From a bacterium (lineage in GTDB: Bacteria; UBA8248): a stretch of 64,000 nucleotides of DNA. Below, in pieces: positions 1 through 8,480 of this stretch (the first letter of the stretch is position 1; every line of letters begins with the position of its first letter). The stretch is taken from NCBI GenBank assembly GCA_022828125.1, contig JAJEJD010000032.1, positions 1 through 64,000 of the forward strand. The letters are read 5' to 3'. The notes beneath the pieces are model-generated. The model ran no database searches and was not told the DNA's origin. It worked only from the letters and a program-made list of their open reading frames with translations. Made by a program: the position numbers and the translations under genes.

Positions 1-678
1 GTCATCTCGCCGATGCTCTCGAACATCTTCCTGCACCATGTGCTGGACAAGTGGTTCGAGGAATTGGCGAAGCCGCGTCTTAACGGACGGTGCCAGCTGG
101 TGCGATACGCCGATGACTTTGTCATCGCCTTCGAAGACCGCCACAGCGGCAAGCGATTGCTTGACGTGCTGGGCAAACGTCTGGGCCGATACGGACTCAC
201 GCTCCATGAGGCCAAGACGCGCTATGTGGACTTCCGCCGGAGGCGTCCCTACGGGCGTCACTGGATGGCGTCGGCCACGACGTTCGACTTCCTCGGCTTC
301 ACCCACGTCTGGGGGCGGTCTATGCAAGGCAAGGACGTCGTTCGCCAAATTACGGCGAAAGGCCGCTTCGCCCGCGCGCTGAAATCGGTGCACGAGTGGT
401 GCAAGAGACATCGGCACCTGCCGGTCAAGGCGCAGCATGACTATCTCGTTCGGGTGATACGAGGCCACTGCGCATATTACGGTCTGACAGGGAACGGCAA
501 GCGTCTTCGGTGGTTCCGCTACCAAGTGGCTCGCACGTGGCGGAAGTGGCTTACGCGCCGCAGCCGCCTGCGCCGGATGAACTGGGACCGGATGAACGCG
601 CTTCTCTTGCGATACCCCCTTCCATTTGTCTCGTACGTGCGTTCTCGGCAAAGCTCCTTGAGCGAACCTGTCAGGTGA
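1..678 (+). CDS. ltrA: Group II intron reverse transcriptase/maturase, C-terminal part (5' end outside window)
   Basis: The frame is open from base 1, so the start lies upstream of the window. The visible part carries the RT catalytic motif YADD (YADDFVIAF, around residues 36-44 of the fragment), preceded by the segment VISPMLSNIFL typical of the intron RT palm. The rest resembles the thumb and a group II maturase domain rich in Arg and Trp. These proteins reverse-transcribe their host intron RNA and help it splice. The stop at 676-678 is followed within a few bases by intron RNA domains V and VI, the usual arrangement with the protein encoded in domain IV. Only the last third or so of the protein is present, so whether the N-terminus is intact cannot be judged. 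Confidence 0.92.
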   Translation, partial: VISPMLSNIFLHHVLDKWFEELAKPRLNGRCQLVRYADDFVIAFEDRHSGKRLLDVLGKRLGRYGLTLHEAKTRYVDFRRRRPYGRHWMASATTFDFLGFTHVWGRSMQGKDVVRQITAKGRFARALKSVHEWCKRHRHLPVKAQHDYLVRVIRGHCAYYGLTGNGKRLRWFRYQVARTWRKWLTRRSRLRRMNWDRMNALLLRYPLPFVSYVRSRQSSLSEPVR

Positions 679-679
679 G

Positions 680-753
680 GAACCGAGTGCGTCAGTCGCG
701 CACGCTCGGCTCTGTGGGGGGCGGGGCGCAGCAATGCCCCCGCCTACCCGGCC
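680..753 (+). ncRNA. Group II intron 3' end: domains V and VI
   Basis: Bases 680-712 fold as a domain V hairpin: an 8-bp lower helix (680-687 with 705-712, one A-C mismatch), an upper stem TGCG/CGCA, and a 2-nt CG bulge on the 3' strand, as in known domain V. Domain VI follows (about 713-750), a GC helix with a bulged A at about 746 in the 3' segment CCTACCC, the expected branch point. The 3' splice site is probably within a few bases of 753. The catalytic triad position reads AAC rather than the usual AGC, so the ribozyme may be weakened or divergent. Confidence 0.7.
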
Positions 754-1247
754 CCCGACACTCGCCCGCAGGGATGCGCAGGGGTTGGAATGAATCCGCT
801 TGCGGCTTGATTACAGACTCTACGGGGCCGATTCGGGATCAGGCCGGAATCAGTTCGGAAAATGAGTTAACAGATATAAAATCAACGCGATAGCAAAATC
901 CCGGACATGACGGAAAATTCTCGATAACCCCGGATTCCTGGATAATTCGATAAATTCACGGGGTTTTTCAATAAATTTCCGAAAAGAAATACTCTCGTAA
1001 CTGCTTGTAATCAAAAAGGATACATCTCAAATCTGAGTCTGTCTCACTAAGATTTAAGCCAAAAAAAGTTTTTCGACGACCACGCATTTCCCCGCAACTG
1101 CCCGCATCTGCGCCCGCGGCATCCACGGGCCGCGCGGACCCCCTGCCCCGCCCCGCCGGAACCGGGCGCGCGTATACGAAACGCCCCGCCTGGGCTATAA
1201 TCGCCCCATCCAATCATCGGTATCCGCATCACCATGTGGAGGAAGAC
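754..1247. other. Intergenic region with AT-rich core, no gene seen
   Basis: About 490 bases separate the intron 3' end from the M20 hydrolase. Bases 860-1070 are clearly AT-richer than the surrounding sequence and contain short repeats around CGATAA and TCGATAAATT. Bases 1080-1190 return to very high GC. Open frames here are short and lack ribosome binding sites. The composition change could mark DNA brought in with, or next to, the intron. Only the promoter-like box at 1196 can be given a role. Confidence 0.5.
1196..1201 (+). promoter_or_regulatory. Probable -10 box (TATAAT) for the M20 hydrolase gene
   Basis: A perfect TATAAT lies 46 bases before the chosen ATG within the context GGGCTATAATCGCCCCATC. 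No good -35 box sits 16-18 bases upstream. Similar contexts (GGGCTATACT, GGATTATACT followed by GCCCCATC or GCGCATC) precede the two LLM genes at 11552 and 13024, which supports a shared promoter style. Confidence 0.5.
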
Positions 1248-2570
1248 ATGGACGATCTCAAACGACATGCCGTCGACTATCTCGACGGCCAGGCGGGCGA
1301 GGCGCGCGAAATCGCCCGTGAAATCTGGAACTTCGCGGAAATCGCCTTAGAGGAATTCAAGTCCGCGGAACTGCTCGAAGACGTGCTCGAACAACACGGA
1401 TTCGAGGTGCAGCGCGGGGTGGGCGACCTGCCCACCGCCTTCATCGCGAGGTGGGGAGATGAAGGCCCCGCCGTGGGCATTCTGGGCGAATACGACGCGC
1501 TGCCCCACTGCGGCGATTCCCACGAGAAACAGGGCCACGGCTGCGGGCACAACCTCTTCGGCACGGCGAGTTCCTACGCCGCTATCGCCGCGGCGCGCGC
1601 CTTGCGCGAATCGGGGACGAAGGGCCGGGTCGTCTGCTTCGGCTGCCCGGCGGAGGAAACCCTGGAGGGCAAGGTATACATGGCCCGCGACGGCGCGTTC
1701 GACGGCCTCGACGCCGCCGTCACATGGCACCCCGGGGACAAGAGCTTCACCCGCGGCGGCAGCACCAACGCGATGGATTCCATCGTCTTCGAATTCTACG
1801 GCGAGACGGCCCACTCGGCCCGCGACCCCTGGAACGGCAGGAGCGCGCTCGACGGCGTGGAAATCATGAACTACGGCGTCAACATGATGCGCGAGCACGT
1901 CATCGAGCCGGTCAAGATCCACTACGTCATCACCGACGGCGGCGTGGCGCCCAACGTCGTGCCCTCCTACTCGCGCGTGTGGTACTACGTGCGCGCGCCC
2001 AAGCGGGCGATGGTGAACGAACTGAGCGAGCGCGTGAGAAACTGCGCGAAAGCCGGCGCGCTGGCGTCGGGCACCACGATGAAGGAAACCCTCCTCACCG
2101 CCGTGTACGAGAATCTCCCCAACAGCGCCCTGGCCCACTGCGTGCAGCGGAACCTGGAATTCGTGGGCGCGCACAGCTATTCGGACGAGGCGAAGGAATT
2201 CGCCCGCAAACTGGGCTACGACGCGCCGCTGTCTGAAGATGTCTCTCCCCTCGACCCGGCGGACATCCGCCCGAGCAACGAGCGCGGCAACGTGAGCTGG
2301 CTCACGCCCCTGGGCAACCTCATGACGACCTGCCACGCGCCGGGAACGCCGGGGCATTCCTGGCTCGCCACCCAGCAATACGGCATGGAAATCGGGGAAA
2401 AAGGCATGATGACCGCCGCAAAGACCATGGCGGCCACCGCGCTGGAACTCATCAGCGATGAGGACGTATTGAAGCAGGTGCGCGAGGAGTTCGAAGAGAA
2501 GACGAGAGGCTTTACCTACGACCCCATCATCCCCGAGGGGCAAAAACCGAACCCTCTGGGCATGAGGTAG
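1248..2570 (+). CDS. M20 family metallohydrolase, AbgB-like amidohydrolase
   Basis: A 440-residue cytoplasmic zinc hydrolase of the M20 amidohydrolase group, closest in pattern to p-aminobenzoyl-glutamate hydrolase subunit B. Visible motifs are GILGEYDALP, the metal-binding GHGCGHNLFGTA and the catalytic PAEET, followed by a dimerisation domain and a C-terminal segment TPGHSWLA. The family cleaves amide bonds in N-acyl or aryl-glutamate substrates; the true substrate is not evident. I chose ATG 1248 because GGAGG at 1238-1242 is 5 bases upstream; an in-frame GTG at 1236 overlaps that site. An LLM oxidoreductase follows 46 bases downstream on the same strand and may be cotranscribed. Confidence 0.88.
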   Translation: MDDLKRHAVDYLDGQAGEAREIAREIWNFAEIALEEFKSAELLEDVLEQHGFEVQRGVGDLPTAFIARWGDEGPAVGILGEYDALPHCGDSHEKQGHGCGHNLFGTASSYAAIAAARALRESGTKGRVVCFGCPAEETLEGKVYMARDGAFDGLDAAVTWHPGDKSFTRGGSTNAMDSIVFEFYGETAHSARDPWNGRSALDGVEIMNYGVNMMREHVIEPVKIHYVITDGGVAPNVVPSYSRVWYYVRAPKRAMVNELSERVRNCAKAGALASGTTMKETLLTAVYENLPNSALAHCVQRNLEFVGAHSYSDEAKEFARKLGYDAPLSEDVSPLDPADIRPSNERGNVSWLTPLGNLMTTCHAPGTPGHSWLATQQYGMEIGEKGMMTAAKTMAATALELISDEDVLKQVREEFEEKTRGFTYDPIIPEGQKPNPLGMR

Positions 2571-2616
2571 AAACTATCGGCGAATCATTCATCACCACGA
2601 ACCAGGAGAGCACACC

Positions 2617-3456
2617 ATGAAATTCGGCGTCGCGATTTTCCCGACCGATTATTCCATCGCCCCGCACCGGGTCGCCAAGGAGGCGGAAGACAGAGGCTTC
2701 GAGTCCATCTTCTTCCCGGAGCACACCCACATTCCGGCGAGCCGGAAAACCCCCTGGCCCGGCGGCGCGGAACTGCCTAAGGAATACTCGCACTCGCTCG
2801 ACCTTTTCGTGGCCTTGGGCGCCGCGGCGGCCGCGACGGAAAAAATCATGCTCGGCACGGGCATCTGCCTCGTCATCGAGCGCGACCCCATCACCCTGGC
2901 CAACGAGGTGGCCACGCTCGATCACATATCGAACGGCCGCGTGCTTTTCGGGATCGGCGGCGGCTGGAACCGCGAGGAGATGGAAAACCACGGGACGAAT
3001 TACGAGAAACGCTGGATCGTCCTTCGCGAGCGCATCGAGGCGATGAAAGCCATCTGGACGGAGGATGAGGCGAGCTATCACGGCGATTTCGTGGATTTCG
3101 AGCGCATCTGGTCCTGGCCCAAGCCGATCCAGAAGCCGCACCCGCCCATTCTCGTGGGCGGCAACGGGGCGAGGACGCTCGATCGCGTGATTCGCTACGG
3201 AGACGAATGGATGCCGCTGCCGCGCGGGGGTCTGGACCTCTCGCCGCGAATCCGGGAGCTTCAGGATATGGCCGCCAAGGCGGGGCGCGCGCCCGTTCCG
3301 GTCACCATTTTCTTTGCACCCCCCGACCTCGAGCAATTGCGCGCCTTCGAGGACCTGGGCGTGGGGAGAAGCCTTTTCCACCTCCCCTCGGCAAAAGAGG
3401 ACGTCATCCTGCCGAAACTGGACGAGCTGGCCGGCGTCGTGGCGCAATACGGCTGA
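2617..3456 (+). CDS. LLM-class flavin/F420-dependent oxidoreductase
   Basis: A 279-residue luciferase-like TIM-barrel enzyme. Signature segments are FPEHTHIPASR near residue 34, GTGICLVIERDP near 86, NGRVLFGIGGGWNREE near 106, and PPILVGGNGARTLDR near 177. These match the LLM subgroup annotated as probable F420-dependent oxidoreductases; whether FMN or F420 is used cannot be told from sequence alone. Substrate unknown. The start ATG has AGGAGAG six bases upstream. It lies just after the M20 hydrolase and converges with msrA, with a terminator hairpin between them. Confidence 0.85.
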   Translation: MKFGVAIFPTDYSIAPHRVAKEAEDRGFESIFFPEHTHIPASRKTPWPGGAELPKEYSHSLDLFVALGAAAAATEKIMLGTGICLVIERDPITLANEVATLDHISNGRVLFGIGGGWNREEMENHGTNYEKRWIVLRERIEAMKAIWTEDEASYHGDFVDFERIWSWPKPIQKPHPPILVGGNGARTLDRVIRYGDEWMPLPRGGLDLSPRIRELQDMAAKAGRAPVPVTIFFAPPDLEQLRAFEDLGVGRSLFHLPSAKEDVILPKLDELAGVVAQYG

Positions 3457-3462
3457 AACAAG

Positions 3463-3499
3463 AAAAAAGCCCCCGGCAGGCTACGAGCCACCGGGGGCT
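3463..3499 (-). terminator. Rho-independent terminator of the selD-msrA operon
   Basis: AGCCCCCGG (3468-3476) pairs perfectly with CCGGGGGCT (3491-3499) around a 14-nt loop. On the minus strand the hairpin is followed directly by a run of T (AAAAAA on the plus strand at 3463-3467 and nearby), so it fits termination after msrA. For the plus-strand LLM gene it lacks a T tract. Confidence 0.8.
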
Positions 3500-3516
3500 G
3501 ATGCGTTCGGATTCGG

Positions 3517-3981
3517 CTAGTGGCAGATGATCCCGTTCTTCTCGGCATATTGCTGGTGGTAGTCCTCGCCCATCCAGAATCGTGACGCCTGCGTAATCTC
3601 GGTCACTATCGGGCCCCAATGACGCCCTGACGCCTCCTGCTCCTCCTTGGACGCCTGCGCCGCTGCCTCCTGCTCGGGCGAGAAGAAATAAACCGCCGAG
3701 CGGTACTGGGTGCCCACGTCGGGCCCCTGGCGGTTCAGCGTGCACGGGTCGTGAATCCGCCAGAACAGATCCAAAAGCTCCTGATAGGAGACTTTTTCGG
3801 GTTCGAATTCCAGATAGACGACCTCCGCATGTCCCGTGCGGCCCGTACACACTTCACGATAGGTGGGCTCGTCCTTCGCGCCGCCCGAGTACCCCACAGC
3901 GGTGTACGCCACGCCTTCCACCTTGCGGAACGCCGCCTCCACTCCCCAGAAACAACCTGCGCCGAACATGGCCTTTTCCAT
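3517..3981 (-). CDS. msrA: Peptide-methionine (S)-S-oxide reductase MsrA
   Basis: A 154-residue repair enzyme that reduces methionine-S-sulfoxide using the thiol in GAGCFWGVE (catalytic Cys10). The conserved core VGYSGG, YREVCTGRTGHAEVV and the C-terminal HQQYAEKNGIICH are present. The catalytic position is Cys, not selenocysteine, although some lineages use Sec here. ATG 3981 is chosen because GAGGAG lies 8 bases upstream; TTG 3987 is too close to that site. The gene starts about 30 bases after the selD stop on the same strand, so the two probably form an operon. Confidence 0.95.
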   Translation of the reverse strand: MEKAMFGAGCFWGVEAAFRKVEGVAYTAVGYSGGAKDEPTYREVCTGRTGHAEVVYLEFEPEKVSYQELLDLFWRIHDPCTLNRQGPDVGTQYRSAVYFFSPEQEAAAQASKEEQEASGRHWGPIVTEITQASRFWMGEDYHQQYAEKNGIICH

Positions 3982-4010
3982 AAGCAACGCTCCTCGATGA
4001 GAGACAAGAA

Positions 4011-5108
4011 TTACGGCTCTAGCTCAATACTCCCTGGCGGGCCATTCAACACCTCGCCGAATACGGCGGCGGGAGCCACGCCCGCCCCGTGCAGTTCGTC
4101 CAATAATATCCCCGCCTTGTCCGCATCCACAGCGATGATGAGTCCGCCGGAGGTCTGCGCGTCGTTGAGCAGGGCGAGCATCTCCTCATCGACGCCCGGT
4201 TTCGGGTCGACGAACGGCTTCGTCCACAGGCGGTTGCGATCGCCCCCTCCCGCCGTGCCCGCAATGGCGTGGGGGAGCAAGTCTTCGAACCTGGGCACAT
4301 CGGAGAACACGACGCGCGCGCGCGCGCCGCTGGCCTCCATCACGTTGTGCAGATGACCCAGAAGGCCGAAACCGGTCACGTCCGTACAGGCGTTCACGCC
4401 CACGCGCATCATGCACTCGCTCGCATTTTTGTTGAGCGTCTTCATCGAGTCCACCGCCTCTTCGAACACGCCGTCGCGAAGCTTTCCGTTTTTCCCGAAA
4501 ATGCCGCGCGCGGCCTTAAGCACCGGGTTCACCTGCTTCGTGACGTTCGTCACGACGCCGGTGCCGATTTTCTTCGTCAAAACGAGCTTGTCACCCGGTT
4601 TCGCTCCCTGGTTCGTTACCATCTCTCTGGGGTCGACGGTTCCCGTGACGGCGATACCGTATTTGGGTTCCACGTCGTCCACGCTGTGGCCGCCCACGAT
4701 GACGCCGCCCGCCTCGCGCATCTTGTCCGCGCCGCCGGCCAGGATTCGCCCCAAAATGTCCAAACCGATATGGCAGGGGAACCCCACCAGGTTCAGCCCG
4801 GTGATCGGCTGCGCGCCCATGGTGAAGCAATCGCTCAGCGCGTTGGCCGCGGCTATCTGGCCATAGGCGTAAGGGTCGTCCACGATGGGGGTGAAGAAAT
4901 CCACCGTCTGGACGATGGCCAGATCCTCCCTGAGCCGATACACGCCCGTGTCGTCCCCGGCGTTCGTTCCGTAGAGCAGGTTCGGGTCCGAAAACGGCTC
5001 AAACTGGCTCAAAGCCTCTCGCAGGTCCTCCGGACCCAGTTTCGAGCCTCACCCGCCCGCCTTGACCATCCGGGTAAGCTGAACTTTTCTCTCCGATGCA
5101 GTCGCCAT
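4011..5108 (-). CDS. selD: Selenide, water dikinase SelD with in-frame TGA (selenocysteine) at codon 20
   Basis: SelD makes selenophosphate from selenide and ATP, the Se donor for selenocysteine and selenouridine. The recognised domain (GDDTGVY, QTVDFFTPIVDD, SDCFTMGAQP, DVTGFGLLGH, QTSGG) would start at about 5012, but the reading frame continues upstream through one TGA (5049-5051). It gives the canonical N-terminus LTRMVKAGG-U-GSKLGPEDL, with U exactly where SelD proteins have Cys or Sec. The full protein is 365 residues, starting at ATG 5108 with GAGG 7 bases upstream. A hairpin at 5023-5037 lies just after the TGA. Start calls that stop at TGA lose the catalytic residue. msrA follows in the same operon. 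Confidence 0.93.
5023..5037 (-). promoter_or_regulatory. Candidate bacterial SECIS hairpin in selD
   Basis: On the sense strand, 11 nt after the TGA, GGTCC (5036-5032) pairs with GGACC (5028-5024) around a GGA loop, with one extra G-U pair below. A short stem with G in the apical loop shortly after UGA is what SelB recognises in known bacterial SECIS elements. The sequence is also coding, so the hairpin alone is not proof. Confidence 0.6.
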
Positions 5109-5241
5109 TTCTTTGCCTCAAAGCCTCGACGCGGCTTGGGAAAATTCCCGTCCGGGGGGATAATAATACATCTTCAAACGATAGACAAAAAACTGCTGTC
5201 TTTCCCCCGTTTCCAATGAATGCGCCAGAAAGGACTCCTGA

Positions 5242-6210
5242 ATGAAAGTCGTGATTTCAGATGATTATCAAGACTGCATCCGACACCTCAATTGTTTCTC
5301 CAAGATGGCGGGGCACGACGTCACCATCCACAACGACACGCTCGATGACATCGACGCTCTCGCGGAGCGGTTCCGGGACGCAGAAGGCATCGTCCTGATC
5401 AGGGAACGAACCCACATCACGGAAGAACTGCTCAGCAGACTCCCCCATCTCAAAATCGTGAGTCAGACGGGAGCCGGCTTCGGCGGGCACGTCGACCTGG
5501 AAGCCTGCACGCGCCACAAGGTGGCCGTAGCCGCAGGGGGAACCGGTACGCATTCCACGTGTGAACTCACCTGGGGCCTCATCCACTGCGCCATGCGCTC
5601 CATCCCCCGGGAGATACAGAATCTGGCGGAAGGCGGCTGGCAAACCACACTGGGCGAGGATCTCTACGGCAAAACGCTCGGCGTGTATTCCTACGGCAAC
5701 ATCGGCAGTCAGGTGGCCGCGGTGGGAAAAGCGTTCGGCATGAACGTCATCACCTACGGGAGAGAGGGCTCCGCCGAGCGCGCCCGTACGGACGGCGTCC
5801 CGATGGCGGACAGCAAAGAAGCGCTATTCGCAGAGTCCGACATCGTGAGCCTGCACATTCGCTTGATCCCCCAGACGAGGGGCATCGTGACGGCGAAGAA
5901 TTTGAGCCTCATGAAGCCGACCGCCCTTTTGGTGAACACCAGCCGCGCGGGGCTGATTGAAGAAGGCGCGCTCGAAGCGGCGCTCAAGGCGGGAAGGCCC
6001 GGATTCGCCGCCGTGGACGTGTATGAAAAAGAGCCGGTTCGAGGGGCCGAACACCCGCTCATAAGTATGGAGAACGCGGTTTGCACGCCGCATCTGGGCT
6101 ATGTGACGCGCGGCACGTTCGAGAGATATTTCGGGATCGCTTTCGATCAAATCAACGCATTCGCCGACGGGCAGCCGATAAACATCCACAACCCCGAAGT
6201 CCTGGACTGA
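5242..6210 (+). CDS. D-2-hydroxyacid dehydrogenase, NAD-binding
   Basis: A 322-residue enzyme of the phosphoglycerate dehydrogenase-like family that interconverts 2-hydroxy and 2-oxo acids with NAD(P). The catalytic set is visible: Arg in SLHIRLIPQTRG, Glu in VYEKEP and His in CTPHLGY. The nucleotide fold reads GVYSYGNIGSQVA, so the first Gly of the usual GxGxxG is Ser. The family's substrate-binding motif appears as SQTGAGFGGHVD. Specificity cannot be assigned. The start has AAGGA 7 bases upstream. It stands between selD (divergent) and the acyl-CoA dehydrogenase operon. Confidence 0.85.
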   Translation: MKVVISDDYQDCIRHLNCFSKMAGHDVTIHNDTLDDIDALAERFRDAEGIVLIRERTHITEELLSRLPHLKIVSQTGAGFGGHVDLEACTRHKVAVAAGGTGTHSTCELTWGLIHCAMRSIPREIQNLAEGGWQTTLGEDLYGKTLGVYSYGNIGSQVAAVGKAFGMNVITYGREGSAERARTDGVPMADSKEALFAESDIVSLHIRLIPQTRGIVTAKNLSLMKPTALLVNTSRAGLIEEGALEAALKAGRPGFAAVDVYEKEPVRGAEHPLISMENAVCTPHLGYVTRGTFERYFGIAFDQINAFADGQPINIHNPEVLD

Positions 6211-6317
6211 AAGTTATCTCGAGCCCGATTCCGCATACGGCTTGATTTTTCGAGCGTGGCGGTGTTCAATCGCCTCCCGGAATCATGAAACCCCCTTGAC
6301 GATTGAGGTTCACCGGT

Positions 6318-7460
6318 TTGGATTTCGCCTTTAACGAGCGCCAGGAACTCATGCGCCGCACGCTGCATGAGCTTTTAGAGCGAGTTTGCCCCCCTGAATA
6401 CGCGATGGATTGCGACAAGAAGGGCGAAGCCCCCGTTGAAGCGTACAAGGCCCTGGCGGATGACGGGTGGATAGGCGTATCCACGCCCGAAGAGTACGGC
6501 GGCATGGGGGGCGACGCGCTTGATCTGGCCCTCGTCCTTGAAACCGCGGGGATGCACTACCTGGACCTCGCCACCATGATCTTCAGAAACGTCTGCTACG
6601 GCGTGGACGCCCTCCTCGTCAGCGGAACGGACGCGCAGAAAAAAGACTTCATTCCCGCCACCATCCAGGGGGCGAAGTATTTCGCGTTCAGTCTCACCGA
6701 ACCCGACGCCGGTTCCGACGCTGCGGCCATCATCTCCCGCGCGGACCGCGAAGAAGATCGCTTCCGTCTCACGGGCACCAAAAACTTCACCTCCGGCATG
6801 CCGACGGCCACGCATATCCTCGTCGCCGCGCGAACGGACAACTCGGGCGCCAAGCACGAGGGCATCACGAACTTCATCATCCCCGCCGACGCCGAGGGCG
6901 TCACCTGGTCGAAGCTCGACTTGCTCGGCCACCGGGCAATGGGCACCTGCGTGGTGCATTATGACGCCGTGGAAGCGAGCGAAGCCGACGTTCTGGGAGA
7001 AGTGGGAGACGGCTGGCAGGGCCTCATGGCCTACATCACCACCGAGCGCCTATGCCTCTCCGCGGCGCGCACGGGGGCTGCAGCGGCGGCGCTCGAGCTG
7101 GCTCTCAATCACGCGAAGGAGAGGAAGCAGTTCGGCCGCCCCATCGGCAAATTCCAAGCCGTGAGCCACATGCTCACCGAGATGCACATGCTCGTCGATA
7201 CGGCGAGGCTGCAGGTCTACCGGTTCGCCTGGCTGGTCTCGGAGGGAAAGGTGGGGCGCATCGAGGCGGCAACGCTCAAGCTATACGCAGGCGAAGCCTA
7301 CAAGCGGGTGGCCGACCTGGGCGTGCAGGTGATGGGCGGGTACGGCTACAGCGGAGAATACGCCATGGAGCGCCACTACCGCGACGCGCGGCTGGCCACC
7401 ATCGGCGCGGGCACGAGCGAGGTGCAGAGAAACATCATCGCCAAGGCGCTGGGGCTTTGA
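6318..7460 (+). CDS. Acyl-CoA dehydrogenase
   Basis: A 380-residue FAD enzyme that oxidises an acyl-CoA to the 2,3-enoyl-CoA, passing electrons to ETF. Domain order is normal: N-terminal helices beginning MDFAFNERQELMRR, the FAD/beta domain (FSLTEPDAGSDAAA, GTKNFTSG), and the C-terminal helical domain ending MGGYGYSGEYAMERHYRDARLATIGAGTSEVQR. TTG 6318 is preferred because this matches the usual family start and GAGG (6305-6308) lies 9 bases upstream; an in-frame TTG at 6303 would add five residues. It heads a set with two MaoC-like genes and a CaiB gene, pointing to breakdown of a specific CoA-linked acid. Confidence 0.9.
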   Translation: MDFAFNERQELMRRTLHELLERVCPPEYAMDCDKKGEAPVEAYKALADDGWIGVSTPEEYGGMGGDALDLALVLETAGMHYLDLATMIFRNVCYGVDALLVSGTDAQKKDFIPATIQGAKYFAFSLTEPDAGSDAAAIISRADREEDRFRLTGTKNFTSGMPTATHILVAARTDNSGAKHEGITNFIIPADAEGVTWSKLDLLGHRAMGTCVVHYDAVEASEADVLGEVGDGWQGLMAYITTERLCLSAARTGAAAAALELALNHAKERKQFGRPIGKFQAVSHMLTEMHMLVDTARLQVYRFAWLVSEGKVGRIEAATLKLYAGEAYKRVADLGVQVMGGYGYSGEYAMERHYRDARLATIGAGTSEVQRNIIAKALGL

Positions 7461-7552
7461 GAATCTCGTCGCGGATGCTTGATGATTTGACCAAAAAAAC
7501 CGAAACTGAAGACGACTTAATCAAAGAAGCGATTTCATGAGGAAGTGATTTG

Positions 7553-8020
7553 ATGCCGCTGGACAAAAGCGTACTGGAGAGAACCTTTCCCGAATTCGAG
7601 TTCCGGGTCGAGCGCGGAAAAATCAGGGAATACGCCCTCGTCCTGGGGCTTACCGACCCGGTACACACGGATTTGGAAGCCGCCAAAGCCGCGGGTTTTG
7701 ACGATCTACTCGCTCCGCCCACATTCGTGCGCCAGTTCTGGCACGAAAACCCCGGGAACGACCCCATGCCACATCTGGGCTACGACCCCAAACGCCGCCT
7801 CCACGGGGAGCAGGAATTCGAATATCACAAGCCCCTCGTCGCCGGCATGAACCTAAAGGGCAGAAACGCTATCGTCTCCACCCGCGAGAAAGAAGGGCGC
7901 CGGGGTGGGATGATGACCTTCGTCGTCATCGAAACGAGGTTCGTCGACGAGGCAGGCGAACTGGTTCAGGTGGCGAGGCGCACACTTATCGAAACCGCGG
8001 CCCCTCCCAAAGAGGCCTGA
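7553..8020 (+). CDS. MaoC-like dehydratase, N-terminal-domain type (FAS1-like)
   Basis: A 155-residue hot-dog-fold protein resembling the N-terminal half of double-hot-dog hydratases (MaoC_dehydrat_N type): FEFRVERGKIREYALVLG, DPVHTD, APPTFVRQF, LHGEQEFEYHKPLVAGM. This half usually lacks the catalytic Asp-His pair and works as a partner to a MaoC subunit, which is encoded 12 bases downstream. GAGGAA at 7539-7544 is 8 bases before ATG 7553. The pair probably hydrates the enoyl-CoA made by the preceding dehydrogenase. Confidence 0.85.
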   Translation: MPLDKSVLERTFPEFEFRVERGKIREYALVLGLTDPVHTDLEAAKAAGFDDLLAPPTFVRQFWHENPGNDPMPHLGYDPKRRLHGEQEFEYHKPLVAGMNLKGRNAIVSTREKEGRRGGMMTFVVIETRFVDEAGELVQVARRTLIETAAPPKEA

Positions 8021-8032
8021 TGGAGCTTTCAT

Positions 8033-8464
8033 ATGACGATTGTTATTGAATACGCGAAATGGGAAGAACTCGCCGAGGGCACAGAGCAAGAACTTACAGT
8101 AGGACCCATCACCCGGACGGACCTCGTTCGCTACGCGGGCGCCAGCGGAGATTTCAATCCCAACCACCACGACGAGATTTACGCCATCAGGGCGGGGTTC
8201 GACAAACCCTTCGCGCACGGGATGCTCCAGGGTGGATATCTCGCCCGCCTTCTCAGTGAATGGCTGGGGCCTGATTCTTTCAAGAACCTGAAAATTCGCT
8301 TCAGCGCGCAGGCATGGCCGGGCGACATGGTGATCTGCAAGGCCAGGGTCGTGCGGCAATATGAAGAAGCGGGCGAGCGTCTCGTGGAAATCGAAGCAAG
8401 TGCTGCGAACCAGCGCGGCGACGTGCTCATCAAGGCGACGGCGACGGCCGCGCCCCGAACTTAA
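8033..8464 (+). CDS. MaoC family enoyl-CoA hydratase, catalytic-type subunit
   Basis: A 143-residue single hot-dog-domain protein with the R-hydratase motif YAGASGDFNPNHHDEIYA near residues 35-52, which includes the expected Asp and His catalytic pair, and the following FAHGMLQGGYLARLL. It probably forms a heteromer with the N-terminal-type subunit immediately upstream. GGAG at 8022-8025 precedes ATG 8033. The gene is 16 bases ahead of the CaiB gene, so all four form one transcription unit by spacing. Confidence 0.87.
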   Translation: MTIVIEYAKWEELAEGTEQELTVGPITRTDLVRYAGASGDFNPNHHDEIYAIRAGFDKPFAHGMLQGGYLARLLSEWLGPDSFKNLKIRFSAQAWPGDMVICKARVVRQYEEAGERLVEIEASAANQRGDVLIKATATAAPRT

Positions 8465-8480
8465 TGTAAGGACTTCTCCA

